Shown here: positions 7,495 through 16,100 of the stretch, one piece after another
How the letters are laid out: every line of letters begins with the position of its first letter
Numbering within the stretch: the first letter of the stretch is position 1
Assembly: GCA_905233425.1 (NCBI GenBank)
Contig: CAJOEC010000085.1
Coordinates: forward strand, 1 to 33,482
Length of the DNA stretch: 33,482 nt
Reading direction: 5' to 3'
Origin: an uncultured Prevotella sp.
GTDB lineage: Bacteria; Bacteroidota; Bacteroidia; Bacteroidales; Bacteroidaceae
The notes under the pieces: generated by a model
Database searches by the model: none
Told to the model about the DNA's origin: nothing
The model's input: only the letters and a program-made list of their open reading frames with translations
Position numbers and translations under genes: made by a program

Positions 7495-7664
7495 CTTTAT
7501 TCTTGTATGATAATAAATTACCCTGAAAAAGTTATATATAAAAGTTGGTAGTTCGTTTGCTTATCCGAAATACTATGGCTCAATAAAAACTGGCGTTCCT
7601 TTTGCATTTTTGGCGTTCAGTTCAACAAACCTTGCCAAATAAACTAAGATATTTAATAAAACAG
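7495..7664. other. Intergenic region with repeat words shared with 6961-7116
   Basis: AAAGTTGGTAGTTCG (7541-7555) matches GAAGTTGGCAGTTCG (6961-6975) at 13 of 15 positions. TTTTTGGCGTTCAGTTC near 7604-7620 resembles ATTTGGCGTTTGGAGTTC near 7059-7076. The shrunken DUF1016 gene is thus bracketed by related repeats in direct orientation. No terminator or clear promoter is visible. Confidence 0.5.
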
Positions 7665-9113
7665 TTATTTAATTTTTAACAGGGTCTCTACCGTAGTGTC
7701 GGTAAATGTCCGCCATATTTTCAACTCTACAGGCTTGTAGTCTTTAAAGAGTCGCTTAACAAACTCAATTTCGAATACCAAACGGAAGTCATTAGGATCG
7801 TTATCTGCCTGTCCCTCTTTGCGAGTGCCAACGCGAGCAATCTTAATCAGATATAGGTCACGAATACCCTTGTGTTTGATATACGGCATGAAGTAGTAAA
7901 GCTTGTTGAGTGCCACCGTTGAAGGGAATCTTTTGCCTGTATAGTATATTTTTGCCGACTGGTCAAGATAACGTTCCACATTGTCTGGCTTAACCAAACT
8001 GATAAGTACGTTCTTGCTTTCATCAATATCTGGCTTGCCATATTCTTCTACGCTCTCACAAGCCATTGCATTCTCTGTTATGGCATCATAAGCATACTGG
8101 TCAAACAGTTTAAGGAAGTTCAGTTGCTTATAGTGTGCTGTTTTTGCCTTGGATTGCAATTCTCCAACGACTTGTTGGAGTTTTCCTTCTGATGTTGATC
8201 TTTCCAATGTTTCGCGGTTTAATCTGCGTCCCATCAGTTTGTACCAAATAGAGCGGGCCATCTTGGTTTCCTTCTCTGAGAATCCCATTCCTTTTTGCAG
8301 CAACTCCTTATCCGTGAAGTCGAGAATTTCATCTGCTGTTTTCTTCTCACGAACCATCTGATCTACTTTATCGAATAGTTCAGCATTCGCTTCGCGATAA
8401 GGCAAATAGATTCCTTCCACCTCGCTTGGCATCAATTCCAATACACCGCCTCCAAAGTTGCGGCCAAGAATCTCAGCAAAAGCAAAAGACAGAGAATTAT
8501 AATAGCTCACCACAAAAGCCTTGTGGTTTACACCCTCATTGATGAACACACGGTGCATCGTGTCTGTGGTGTATGCTTGGGCCTCGTTCAGTACGAACTT
8601 AGGATAAAGGTTGTTACGACGAAGGAAGAGAGCCTGAGACAACTTTATGGATGGTATCATGTACCAGTCATCGCGGATGCTGGTTTTATATCCCTTATTT
8701 ATGCTTCGTTGTTCACCGCTTTCGATGTAGGCTTTCACGCCGTCACCACCTCCTTCTTTCACCTTTGGAGGGAATACCAGAAGGTTGGCTTTGGCACCAA
8801 TGTTAAGATTCCGTTTCCAGTCCTCAGTCGTAAAGCACAGGCTATTCACCTGAACACTACGACCTACCATCGGACGGGCATATTCCTGCAGCTGGTACAA
8901 ATCAACGATGCTTTGAGGAACGGTGAAATAGCCGTTGGCGCCAGTTGTAATACCCACCTCCACATTGGCATACTTTCCAATCTTTGGCATGTTTTCGCAA
9001 CGCACCCTGCCTAAGAAATCCAGTTCTTCTTTATCCAAGAAATAGTAAGTCCACTTGTCTGAGTGGAAATCTATCTGCTTGGTAGGCAGATTCAGACGAT
9101 AGGGTTGAACCAT
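7665..9113 (-). CDS. Target-recognition (C-terminal) fragment of an Eco57I/type IIG-like enzyme
   Basis: This 482-aa protein begins abruptly at a point that in Eco57I-family restriction-modification methylases lies after the catalytic domain. VQPYRLNLPTKQIDFHSDKW leads into the recognition domain (VEVGITTGANGYF at 52-64, ARPMVGRSVQ, the NEAQAYTTDTMHRVF block and LELMPSEVEG). A further C-terminal domain has FPSTVALNKLYYFMPYIK and FVKRLFKDYKPVELKIW. No NPPY or SAM-binding motif is present, so it cannot methylate alone. The matching N-terminal nuclease piece is encoded separately at 10871-11362 in the same operon. The ATG at 9111-9113 comes 5 nt after the DUF1016 stop, suggesting coupled translation. 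It could bind DNA as a stand-alone specificity subunit or be residue of a broken gene. Confidence 0.75.
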   Translation of the reverse strand: MVQPYRLNLPTKQIDFHSDKWTYYFLDKEELDFLGRVRCENMPKIGKYANVEVGITTGANGYFTVPQSIVDLYQLQEYARPMVGRSVQVNSLCFTTEDWKRNLNIGAKANLLVFPPKVKEGGGDGVKAYIESGEQRSINKGYKTSIRDDWYMIPSIKLSQALFLRRNNLYPKFVLNEAQAYTTDTMHRVFINEGVNHKAFVVSYYNSLSFAFAEILGRNFGGGVLELMPSEVEGIYLPYREANAELFDKVDQMVREKKTADEILDFTDKELLQKGMGFSEKETKMARSIWYKLMGRRLNRETLERSTSEGKLQQVVGELQSKAKTAHYKQLNFLKLFDQYAYDAITENAMACESVEEYGKPDIDESKNVLISLVKPDNVERYLDQSAKIYYTGKRFPSTVALNKLYYFMPYIKHKGIRDLYLIKIARVGTRKEGQADNDPNDFRLVFEIEFVKRLFKDYKPVELKIWRTFTDTTVETLLKIK

Positions 9114-9118
9114 AATTC

Positions 9119-10321
9119 TTATTTCTTGTTCAACAGACGCTTGGTGGCTCGCAGTTCCTTCTGAAGGAGCTGCATTCGCTCCCTTAATTGCTCCTTTGTG
9201 GGCAACATGTCCTTGATGCGAACGTTGTTATACGTGGCAACACCAATAGGAGTACTTAGACCACGGAACGACCATTGCACCTCCGTCTTATCCATATCCG
9301 AGCATATCAGGAGTCCAATAGTCGGATTGTCATCTGGGGCTTTCACGAGTTCGTCAACAGCACTGACGTAGAAGTTCAACTTTCCAACAAACTCTGGCTC
9401 GAAGGGTTTTACTTTGATTTCTGCCGCGATATAGCATCTGAGTCGAACATGGTAGAAAAGTAAATCTATTTTCCTTGAGCGTCCACCAACAATAATTTCC
9501 CTTTGTCTTCCCATGAAGGCAAAACCTGTGCCCATTTCCAGGAGCAAGTTTGTAACGTCACTGGTAAGTGCATCTTCCAACTCTTTCTCTTCGTAAAGCT
9601 TGTGATCTACCGTGGCAAAGCCAAAATCATAGTTCTCCTTCAAGACTTCCTGAACCAGCTTGCTTTGTATCTCGGGCATGTGTTCAGAGAAGTTGTTTAC
9701 TATCTCACCTTGGGTTTCATACAAACGAGCCTTAAAGCAATTGACAAGTGCAGTCCTACTCAAGCCATTTGCTATCACTTGGTTTATGTAAAATACAGCT
9801 TCTTCTACACTTTTACTTCTGCTAACAATCTCAATATGCTGCCCCCATGGAACAAGAGCAAATGGCAAAGGGAATTCTCCAATGGGCTGTTGGATAATTT
9901 CTCGCATGGTGCGTGCGAGCTTTGTATCATCTTGAATTTCTGTGCTTTGCAATTCTCGCACGCCCCGTGCGAGTTTTTCAGGCTCGGCGGTATAGAATAG
10001 GAACCACTGCTTCATACGCCATAGATTGGATGCAGAAAAACCGTCTGCATCAGGGAACTCCCGCTTTAAATCCAGACTTACCTGCTCTACAACTCCAGCG
10101 CCCCATCGTTCTTCGGCTTTCTTCTGCACAAGGTCACGTCCCATCTGCCAGTTCCAAAGCAGTTTTTCGGCATTCACCTTAACGGCAGCCTTCACTTGTG
10201 CAGAACGGTAGCGGTGTTTCACCTCGGCTATCCACTCTGCGTAGTCCGCGTCTAATGTTATATCGTGCGACTTCACGATACGTGGTTCGGATTTTATTAC
10301 TTCCATTTCCTCTTTCTTCAT
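9119..10321 (-). CDS. DUF1016 / PDDEXK nuclease (YhcG-like)
   Basis: The 400-aa protein carries the DUF1016 N-terminal domain (about 25-195), with NLWRMKQWFLFY at 99-110 and VPWGQHIEIVSR at 157-168. The C-terminal PD-(D/E)XK nuclease domain (about 215-370) has KIDLLFYH with Asp286 and AEIKVK with Glu301 and Lys303 as the likely catalytic set. Family members are frequently found inside or next to restriction-modification loci in many bacteria, and their role is not settled. All catalytic residues are present and the length is normal. The start ATG overlaps the stop of the 34-aa ORF (ATGA), and the recognition fragment follows 5 nt downstream, so it belongs to a single operon with genes from 12626 down to 7665. 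Confidence 0.88.
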   Translation of the reverse strand: MKKEEMEVIKSEPRIVKSHDITLDADYAEWIAEVKHRYRSAQVKAAVKVNAEKLLWNWQMGRDLVQKKAEERWGAGVVEQVSLDLKREFPDADGFSASNLWRMKQWFLFYTAEPEKLARGVRELQSTEIQDDTKLARTMREIIQQPIGEFPLPFALVPWGQHIEIVSRSKSVEEAVFYINQVIANGLSRTALVNCFKARLYETQGEIVNNFSEHMPEIQSKLVQEVLKENYDFGFATVDHKLYEEKELEDALTSDVTNLLLEMGTGFAFMGRQREIIVGGRSRKIDLLFYHVRLRCYIAAEIKVKPFEPEFVGKLNFYVSAVDELVKAPDDNPTIGLLICSDMDKTEVQWSFRGLSTPIGVATYNNVRIKDMLPTKEQLRERMQLLQKELRATKRLLNKK

Positions 10322-10422
10322 TTTTGTTTGGGGAATACTTCCTTGAAGGTTCGTTCGCGACTATCTACCCATTGCAAGGTAGCATCAATTAATTGAACTG
10401 ATATTGTTATTGCTCTTGCCAT
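10318..10422 (-). CDS. 34-aa small ORF coupled to the DUF1016 nuclease
   Basis: The ORF runs from ATG (10420-10422) to a TGA (10318-10320) that shares bases with the DUF1016 start codon. It begins 4 nt after the stop of the 146-aa gene. The product starts MARAITISVQLIDATLQWVD and ends RTFKEVFPKQK, and I recognise no family. The tight spacing on both sides (4-nt gap, 4-nt ATGA overlap) is the only support. It may be a real small protein or serve to couple translation. Confidence 0.5.
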   Translation of the reverse strand: MARAITISVQLIDATLQWVDSRERTFKEVFPKQK

Positions 10423-10426
10423 ATTA

Positions 10427-10867
10427 TCAACGTAATAGGTTTATCTGTTCATTTGTCAACAACTCTGGTAGCATGTCTTCAAACAGAGACTCGCAGCACA
10501 ACATTACTTTGTCTTCCTTGAATTCCTCACTGTTTAGGTCTATGAAACTACAGCGTTCTCTGATAGTGTAACCAAATGCATTTATGCATCGCTCGATTTC
10601 AGATTCTTTGTAATCATCCAAATCAATCGATGCCGAAACTTTTGAATAGGTATTTACGGAATATCTAATATCAATGCCATTAACGATTGCTCCGTTTTCG
10701 TATGCAGTAGCAAAGTCTTCCTCGTGACCTTCATATTCATCCAAGATGTTGCGGTCTATTATCTGAATATACCACCAGCTATGGTCATTTTCCTTCTTAG
10801 CGAATTGAAGGCAATCTGAGTCGGTGCATATTAGCGACTTGAAGTCGTATAAAATATCCTTAGCCAT
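10427..10867 (-). CDS. Unrecognised acidic 146-aa protein
   Basis: The product is soluble and acidic, with no signal peptide or membrane segment. It has one WWY cluster (residues 31-33), an NGIDIRYSVNTYSKVSASID strand-like stretch in the middle and several cysteines. No family is recognised. It begins 3 nt after the stop of the nuclease-domain gene (10871) and ends 4 nt before the 34-aa ORF, so it is co-transcribed and probably co-translated with the restriction fragments. Its position, replacing the expected methyltransferase domain, makes a partner, inhibitor or immunity role possible, but nothing in the sequence proves it. Confidence 0.75.
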   Translation of the reverse strand: MAKDILYDFKSLICTDSDCLQFAKKENDHSWWYIQIIDRNILDEYEGHEEDFATAYENGAIVNGIDIRYSVNTYSKVSASIDLDDYKESEIERCINAFGYTIRERCSFIDLNSEEFKEDKVMLCCESLFEDMLPELLTNEQINLLR

Positions 10868-10870
10868 AAT

Positions 10871-11362
10871 TTATGCTGCAAGTTTTAGTTCGTTTATCTG
10901 CTCTTTATAGTGGTACTTCTTTATAAGCGCCTTTTGGTTGTTGTCGCTTTCCTCCACCTTTACCGATGCGTCGTATATCATCAAATACTCAAAGTTGGAA
11001 AGAACAGATATTTTCAGGTTTGCCGTATAACCGTAACGACGAGCCTGACGTGCAGGTGCATCTACATCCTGGATATGTACGCAAGGCTTCTTGGCTTCAA
11101 GGAAGAACTTTCGTTCTGCAAACAAGCGGAAAGTGTAGTCTGGTTTCTTGGTGTTTTCAGAAGCGCCAGCTTTCAGCGGTTCCTCCAGAATCACCTCACG
11201 CTCATTCGTAGGCTTACCAGCACGATTTTTGATATCCCAGCCCAAAAGTTCAAACAAGGGGTCAAGGAAGTCACTGCGCAGCAGCGTCTCATTGTAGCGA
11301 TCTGTCAGATAGTAGCTTCTGTCAGCCTCGTATTTCTTAATTAGTTCTTCTATCGCAGTCAT
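10871..11362 (-). CDS. N-terminal nuclease domain of an Eco57I/type IIG-like enzyme
   Basis: This 163-aa protein matches only the first domain of Eco57I-family fused restriction-modification enzymes (HSDR_N-like). YNETLLRSDFLDPLFELLGW is at 23-42, then PDYTFR with Asp75 and FFLEAKKP with Glu89 and Lys91, a complete PD-(D/E)XK active site. QARRYGYTANLKISVLSNFE with YLMIYD (106-131) is the conserved core end. The family normally continues directly into the N6-adenine methyltransferase, but here the frame stops after a short tail, and 3 nt later a different gene begins. The C-terminal part of such an enzyme is at 7665-9113. The AAA ATPase gene lies 52 bp upstream in the same direction. It might still cut DNA with a partner. 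Confidence 0.8.
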   Translation of the reverse strand: MTAIEELIKKYEADRSYYLTDRYNETLLRSDFLDPLFELLGWDIKNRAGKPTNEREVILEEPLKAGASENTKKPDYTFRLFAERKFFLEAKKPCVHIQDVDAPARQARRYGYTANLKISVLSNFEYLMIYDASVKVEESDNNQKALIKKYHYKEQINELKLAA

Positions 11363-11414
11363 TTCATTTCTATCATTATTGGGTTACCCACTAACTCTAT
11401 TATATGCCATTCAC

Positions 11415-12626
11415 TTAGTTGGAGGATTTCAAATAGCGGTTGCCTCCTAAATCACCGTTCCGCCACAAGCGTCCGGTAGCGTATGCTGCCGCCCATTGCT
11501 TGAATTCTTCATCACGGAACACAGACAGAGTGGTGGCATTCTCTTCGTTCTTCTCACAAACCAGAACATCCTCGACGCTGAATTGATTCAGGACGTTCTC
11601 ATTGTGGGTGGAGACAATAAACTGGGTTTCCGATTGGCGCGACTTCATACCAGCCATCAATTCATAGATCATGTCTGGGTGAAGCCCTACTTCAGGTTCG
11701 TCGATACATACTACGACACCACGCTGGACATTATAAATGATTGAAAGAAGACACAGGAAGCGCAATGTGCCGTCTGAAATATGGGTCACATGGACAGAAC
11801 GATTCAGCGAGGCCTCTTCCAACATCAATTCGATATTGGTGCCCAAGATGTTATAGTCGAAGTCAGTATAGTTCGGGTTCACAGTCATGAAAGCCTGCTT
11901 GATGGCATTGTAATCAGCCTTGTTGTTAATCTTTATTTTGTTCAGCAACTGGGGCAGGTTGGCACCATCGCTTGCCAGACGAATGGCAGACGTAACCACA
12001 CCCGGCTTGCGGATGGCACTTTTGGCAGAAGTGTCAAAGTAACTATAAACAGCTATGCTCTTGATGGCCTCTCTTAGGGCGAAAATATGATAATAACGGT
12101 CTTTATCCACCAACTGACTCAATATAGAATTCATGGAGTCTTCCAGTTGATAGTTGACTGTGACTTGTTCATCATTGATACTCTCCCTGACGAATCCCTT
12201 TCCATTGGCCATACTCAGATAAATATAGCCCATGCGCCCCTCTTCATTCTTCTTGTAGAAATATTCTTCGATAGAGAAATTCTGTGTTGAGGGAACTTTA
12301 TAGAGACGTATTTGATAGAAAACAGGCTGACAGAATGTATAACCAAAGCCTTGCAAGGCATCTTTGTCGAACTCAAATTCCAACTCTATATTTGGGTCAG
12401 GCTGATTCGTCTTGCCACTAAAACATACAGCATCGAATCCTCCCCACTGATTGATGATAAGGTCAGAAAGCCCTCCTTCGACCACTACTGCCTTTAGCAC
12501 ATTGATTGCTTTAAGGAAGTTTGATTTTCCCGAACCGTTGATTCCTACCAAGGCGTTCACCTGACTCAGTTCAATGGTGGCTGAACTGAAACTGAAGAAA
12601 TTTTTAAGCCGAATTGATTTTATCAT
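11415..12626 (-). CDS. AAA_21-type ABC-like ATPase
   Basis: The 403-aa cytoplasmic ATPase has a RecF/SMC-like head in one chain. Walker A is at 28-36 (GINGSGKSN) and a signature-like HISDGTLRF at about 275-285. Walker B VVVCIDEPEVGLHPD is near 300-315 and the H-loop region FIVSTHNENVLNQF near 335-348. The C-terminal GRLWRNGDLGG tail is typical of stand-alone AAA_21 proteins found in many defence and toxin loci. There is no TOPRIM domain, so it is not an OLD nuclease. The ATG at 12624-12626 is chosen because the following IKSIRLKNFFSF is the family start, and it lies about 40 nt after the predicted transcription start. It is the first gene of the minus-strand operon running to 7665. Its substrate or partner is unknown; the neighbours suggest defence. 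Confidence 0.85.
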   Translation of the reverse strand: MIKSIRLKNFFSFSSATIELSQVNALVGINGSGKSNFLKAINVLKAVVVEGGLSDLIINQWGGFDAVCFSGKTNQPDPNIELEFEFDKDALQGFGYTFCQPVFYQIRLYKVPSTQNFSIEEYFYKKNEEGRMGYIYLSMANGKGFVRESINDEQVTVNYQLEDSMNSILSQLVDKDRYYHIFALREAIKSIAVYSYFDTSAKSAIRKPGVVTSAIRLASDGANLPQLLNKIKINNKADYNAIKQAFMTVNPNYTDFDYNILGTNIELMLEEASLNRSVHVTHISDGTLRFLCLLSIIYNVQRGVVVCIDEPEVGLHPDMIYELMAGMKSRQSETQFIVSTHNENVLNQFSVEDVLVCEKNEENATTLSVFRDEEFKQWAAAYATGRLWRNGDLGGNRYLKSSN

Positions 12627-12674
12627 AACAGGCGATTGATGTCTATATATTATGGGAATTGTTGTTATCTGGCA

Positions 12675-12708
12675 CAAAGATACGAACTATTTTGTAATTA
12701 TGCGCAAA
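12675..12708 (-). promoter_or_regulatory. Promoter of the AAA ATPase / restriction-fragment operon
   Basis: On the minus strand TTTG (12705-12708) precedes a perfect TATCTTTG (12675-12682) by 22 bp. No other clear promoter is seen down to 7665, so it probably drives the whole operon. Confidence 0.65.
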
Positions 12709-12851
12709 TTCCTGCGTTTTTTTAACGATTATAATCACTTGATTGTAGATACTGCGACTGTACGGCCTTCCTCCGAGTAGGGCTGCTGTCAGGCTCCTTG
12801 GGGGCTGCGGCCTTCGTGTCCTTAACGCCTCCAGCTTCTCTTGGGAGGCCC

Positions 12852-12944
12852 AAAAAGTTCGCGCCGGGCGAACTCTGAGTTCGGACGGCGCGAACTGGGA
12901 GTTCGCACGGGGCGAACTGGAAGTCCGCGCCGGGCGGACTTTTT
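12852..12944. repeat. Cluster of CGAACT/AGTTCG palindromes
   Basis: Three palindromes lie side by side: 12869-12883 (CGAACT-CTG-AGTTCG), 12890-12906 (GCGAACT-GGG-AGTTCGC) and 12912-12928 (one mismatch). They are flanked by related 23-bp ends at 12852-12874 and 12922-12944 that contain CGCGCCGGGCG. The block ends in TTTTT. ORFs through it are repeat-derived, and it resembles a dispersed intergenic element of Prevotella-type genomes. Confidence 0.75.
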
Positions 12945-12992
12945 GGCATGTCGGAGACGATTGTGACAGAGACGCGGGCAGAGGCTGACATT

Positions 12993-13064
12993 GCCCCTGC
13001 CGGGGCATCGGGCTGGCGCTCCAGCCCCTACATCAACAGGTTTTGCTACTGAACCTGTTTTTTT
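12993..13064 (+). terminator. Three hairpins ending in a T run before the PL9 promoter
   Basis: GCCCC-TGCC-GGGGC (12993-13006), GGGCTGG-CGCT-CCAGCCC (13010-13027) and AACAGGTT/AACCTGTT (13035-13042 with 13052-13059) follow in series. The last is followed by six T. The T tail marks a plus-strand terminator, yet no plus-strand gene is seen upstream, so it may be part of the palindromic repeat element beside it. Confidence 0.5.
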
Positions 13065-13073
13065 GACAAATTG

Positions 13074-13105
13074 TTTGGAGGCTTCATTTTCTTTTCCTAC
13101 CTTTG
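13074..13105 (+). promoter_or_regulatory. Promoter of the PL9 gene
   Basis: TTTG (13074-13077), a 20-bp spacer and TACCTTTG (13098-13105) match the consensus. The start is expected near 13112, giving a leader of about 43 nt to the ATG at 13155. Confidence 0.75.
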
Positions 13106-13154
13106 CACGCGAATTGTGCTAACCATCAAAGTATTAACAAAACCTGAAAAACAA

Positions 13155-16100
13155 ATGAGAAACCATCAACCCCTCTGGATCGTGTCGCTCGTGGCACTTG
13201 CCTTCCTTCCCATGAAAAGCCATGCCATCGGTGGCGACGGAGCGTATTTCACCCAGGACTTCGAGGACCCCGCGCAGTATCCTGAGACGAAAAACGGCGA
13301 GGCCCAGACCTTCACCGTCGAGGGTCAGGGCGACTGGATCTACTACAACGCGTTCCAGTCAACGAACACGTCGTACAACGAGAACGGCTCGAAGTTCAAC
13401 CTCCGAATGCCGAAGAGTGGCAGCTACGTCGTCACGCCCCTGCTCACGAATGGTGTGGCGAAGGTGACGTTCTACATCGGCCGTGCCAGCGTGAAAGCCT
13501 ACACCAGCACCGACGGCGGAGCCACCTGGACCGAGGCCGCCATCACCACCGTCGGCAAGACTTGCACCGTCACCGTAGGCAGCGACGCCGTGAACCGCGT
13601 CAAGCTTCAGAACGACGCCTCGAAGGATGCCGACATCGACAACATCACCGTCTATGCCCAGACCTTCGCCCAGCCCGTGAAGCTCACCACCGGCGAGGCC
13701 ACCAACATCACCACCACCTCGGCCACGCTCAACGGCTCCATCGACGAGACCGGCGGCGAGACCATCACCGAGGCCGGCTTCGTATGGAGCACCACGAACA
13801 AGGAACCCACGATGGCCGACAATGTTGTGCCGGCAACTATTAACTATTCACTATTAACTATTAACTTGGAAGGCCTCCGCGAGGGTTCGCTGGTCTATTT
13901 CCGCGCCTACGCCAAGTATGGCGACACGCAGGCCTACGGCGCCGTGCGCTCCTTCAAGACCGCCATCGACGACAAGGGCCAGACCGTCGACGCCGACGGC
14001 AAGTACTTCACCCAGGACTTCGAGGACGCCACCACCTTCCCGCAGGAGCGCCCCTCGGCCGACGTGGAGTATTACGTCGCCGGGCAGGGCACATGGATAT
14101 ACAACAATGCCTTCGCCTCGACCAACAGCAGCTACAACGTCAACGGCTCGACGATGAACCTCCGTCTGCCCAAGAACGGCTCATACGTCATCACTCCCGT
14201 GCTGCTCTATGGCGTGAAGACCGCCACCTACTTCGGACCGCGCAAGGGCGACAGGCTCATCTGCTACGTGTCGAAGGACGGCGGAAGCACCTGGACAACA
14301 GTGGCCCAAAGCAGCGACGGCAACAATAATTATACCCTCAACATCGACAACCTCGAGGTGAACCGCATCAAGATAGCCAACGAGAGCAGCGGCGATGCCG
14401 ACATCGACAACCTCACCGTCACAGCCCAGGCCTACGGCACGCCCGCCGTAGTGGCCACCGGCGCTGCCACCGACATCACGAAGAACACCGCCGTGCTCAC
14501 CGGCGAGGTGCTCGAAGCGGGCGACCAGCCTATCCAGGAGACCGGCTTCGTGTGGAGCATCCAGAACGCCACGCCGACGCTTGCCGACAACGTTGTGGAG
14601 ACCGAGACACCCGAAGACCTGCATCTCAGCGTCATGATCACCGGGCTGAAAGCCAGCCAGACCGTCTACTACCGCGCCTACGCCCTGAGCAATGCCGGCT
14701 ACGCCTTCGGCGACGTGCGCTCCTTCCAGACCGCCGAGGCCACCCTGCCCGTGGTGCAGACCACAGAAGTTACAAAGAGCGGCTCGCGCTACAAGGCCGG
14801 AGGCGTGGTGACCGACGATGGAGGACTCGACCTCATAGACGTGGGCGTTGAAGTGGCCAGGAATCAGCAGTGGACCACCTACTCCATCGGCAACAAGCCC
14901 AAATTCTCCACCACACTCTCGCTGTGGCCTTCCACAACTTATTATATACGTGCATACGCGGCTACTGCCGCTGGCATCGCCTACGGCGAGACACTCACCG
15001 TGGAGACCGACAAGGTGGAGGAACGTCCCGACGAGATCAAGGGCGACGAGATATGGTGCTCGCCCGACGGCGACGATACTATGGCCGACGGCTCGGAGGC
15101 AAAGCCCTTCTTCGACCTGCAGAAGGCCATCAACATCGCCCAGCCCGGCGACCGCATCTGGATGAAGGCCGGCACCTATGTCTACGACAAGCGCATCAAC
15201 ATAGATGACCGCAACGGCACCGCCGAGGCACCCATACAGGTGTTCGCCTACGGGGGACGCGCCGTGCTCGACTTCTCTGGCATGCCCTACCACAAGCACA
15301 GCGACAACCCCTATCAGGGTGTACGTCTGACCAGCAGCTACTGGCACTTCTACAAGATTGACATCACCAATGCTTCGGACAACGGCATGCTTATCGAACG
15401 CAACAAACCCACGGGTGGAACGGCTGCCGACATCATCGCCCGCAAACAGGATGGACACGACAACATCATCGAGCAGTGCAACTTCTACGGCAACGGCGAC
15501 ACAGGCCTGCAGATGAAGAACCTGGCAGAGTTTAACTACGTCATCAACTGCGACGCCTACGAGAACAAGGACGAGAGCGACGGCGACGCCGACGGCTTCG
15601 CACCGAAGATCAGCGTCGGCGACGGCAACTACTTCTTCGGATGCCGCGCCTGGAACAACTCCGACGACGGCTACGACGTGTTCTTCAAGAAGACCGGCGG
15701 CTTCGACGACAACAAGACCATCATCATGGAGTACTGCTTAGCCTACGAGAACGGCATCATGGACGGCGCAGCCACCAGCGGCAACGGCAACGGTTTCAAG
15801 ATGGGCAGCGACCAGGGCCGCATGAACTGCGTGCTGAACCGCTGTCTGGCCGTGCGCAACCTGAACAAGGGCTTTGACCAGAACCACAATTCGGGCGACA
15901 TCATCATGAACAACTGCACGGGCATCGGACAGACCGACGTGGGCGGAAAGTCCTACTCCTACCGTATCTACGAGGCCCTCGCTACCGGCAGCGTCTGCGA
16001 GATACAAAACAGCATCGCCATCAACGACCGCCTGACCACCGACAAGAGCGAAACCGACTACGGCAAGCGCGGACAATGGGGTCGCTGGGAGATCACAGTT

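Noticed and set aside
9890..9985. Repeated GTGCGAG words in the DUF1016 gene
   Set aside because: They code for ordinary family residues (KLARGVREL and KLARTMREI) in a variable linker; too short and imperfect for a separate element.
12643..13008. Minus-strand ORFs of 121 and 89 codons between the AAA gene and PL9
   Set aside because: They read through the CGAACT palindromes and the operon promoter; their proline/arginine-rich products are repeat-derived, and no start signal is seen.
14181..15458. 425-codon antisense ORF under the PL9 gene
   Set aside because: High GC in the real gene suppresses stops on the other strand; the product is low-complexity Gly/Val/His and matches nothing.
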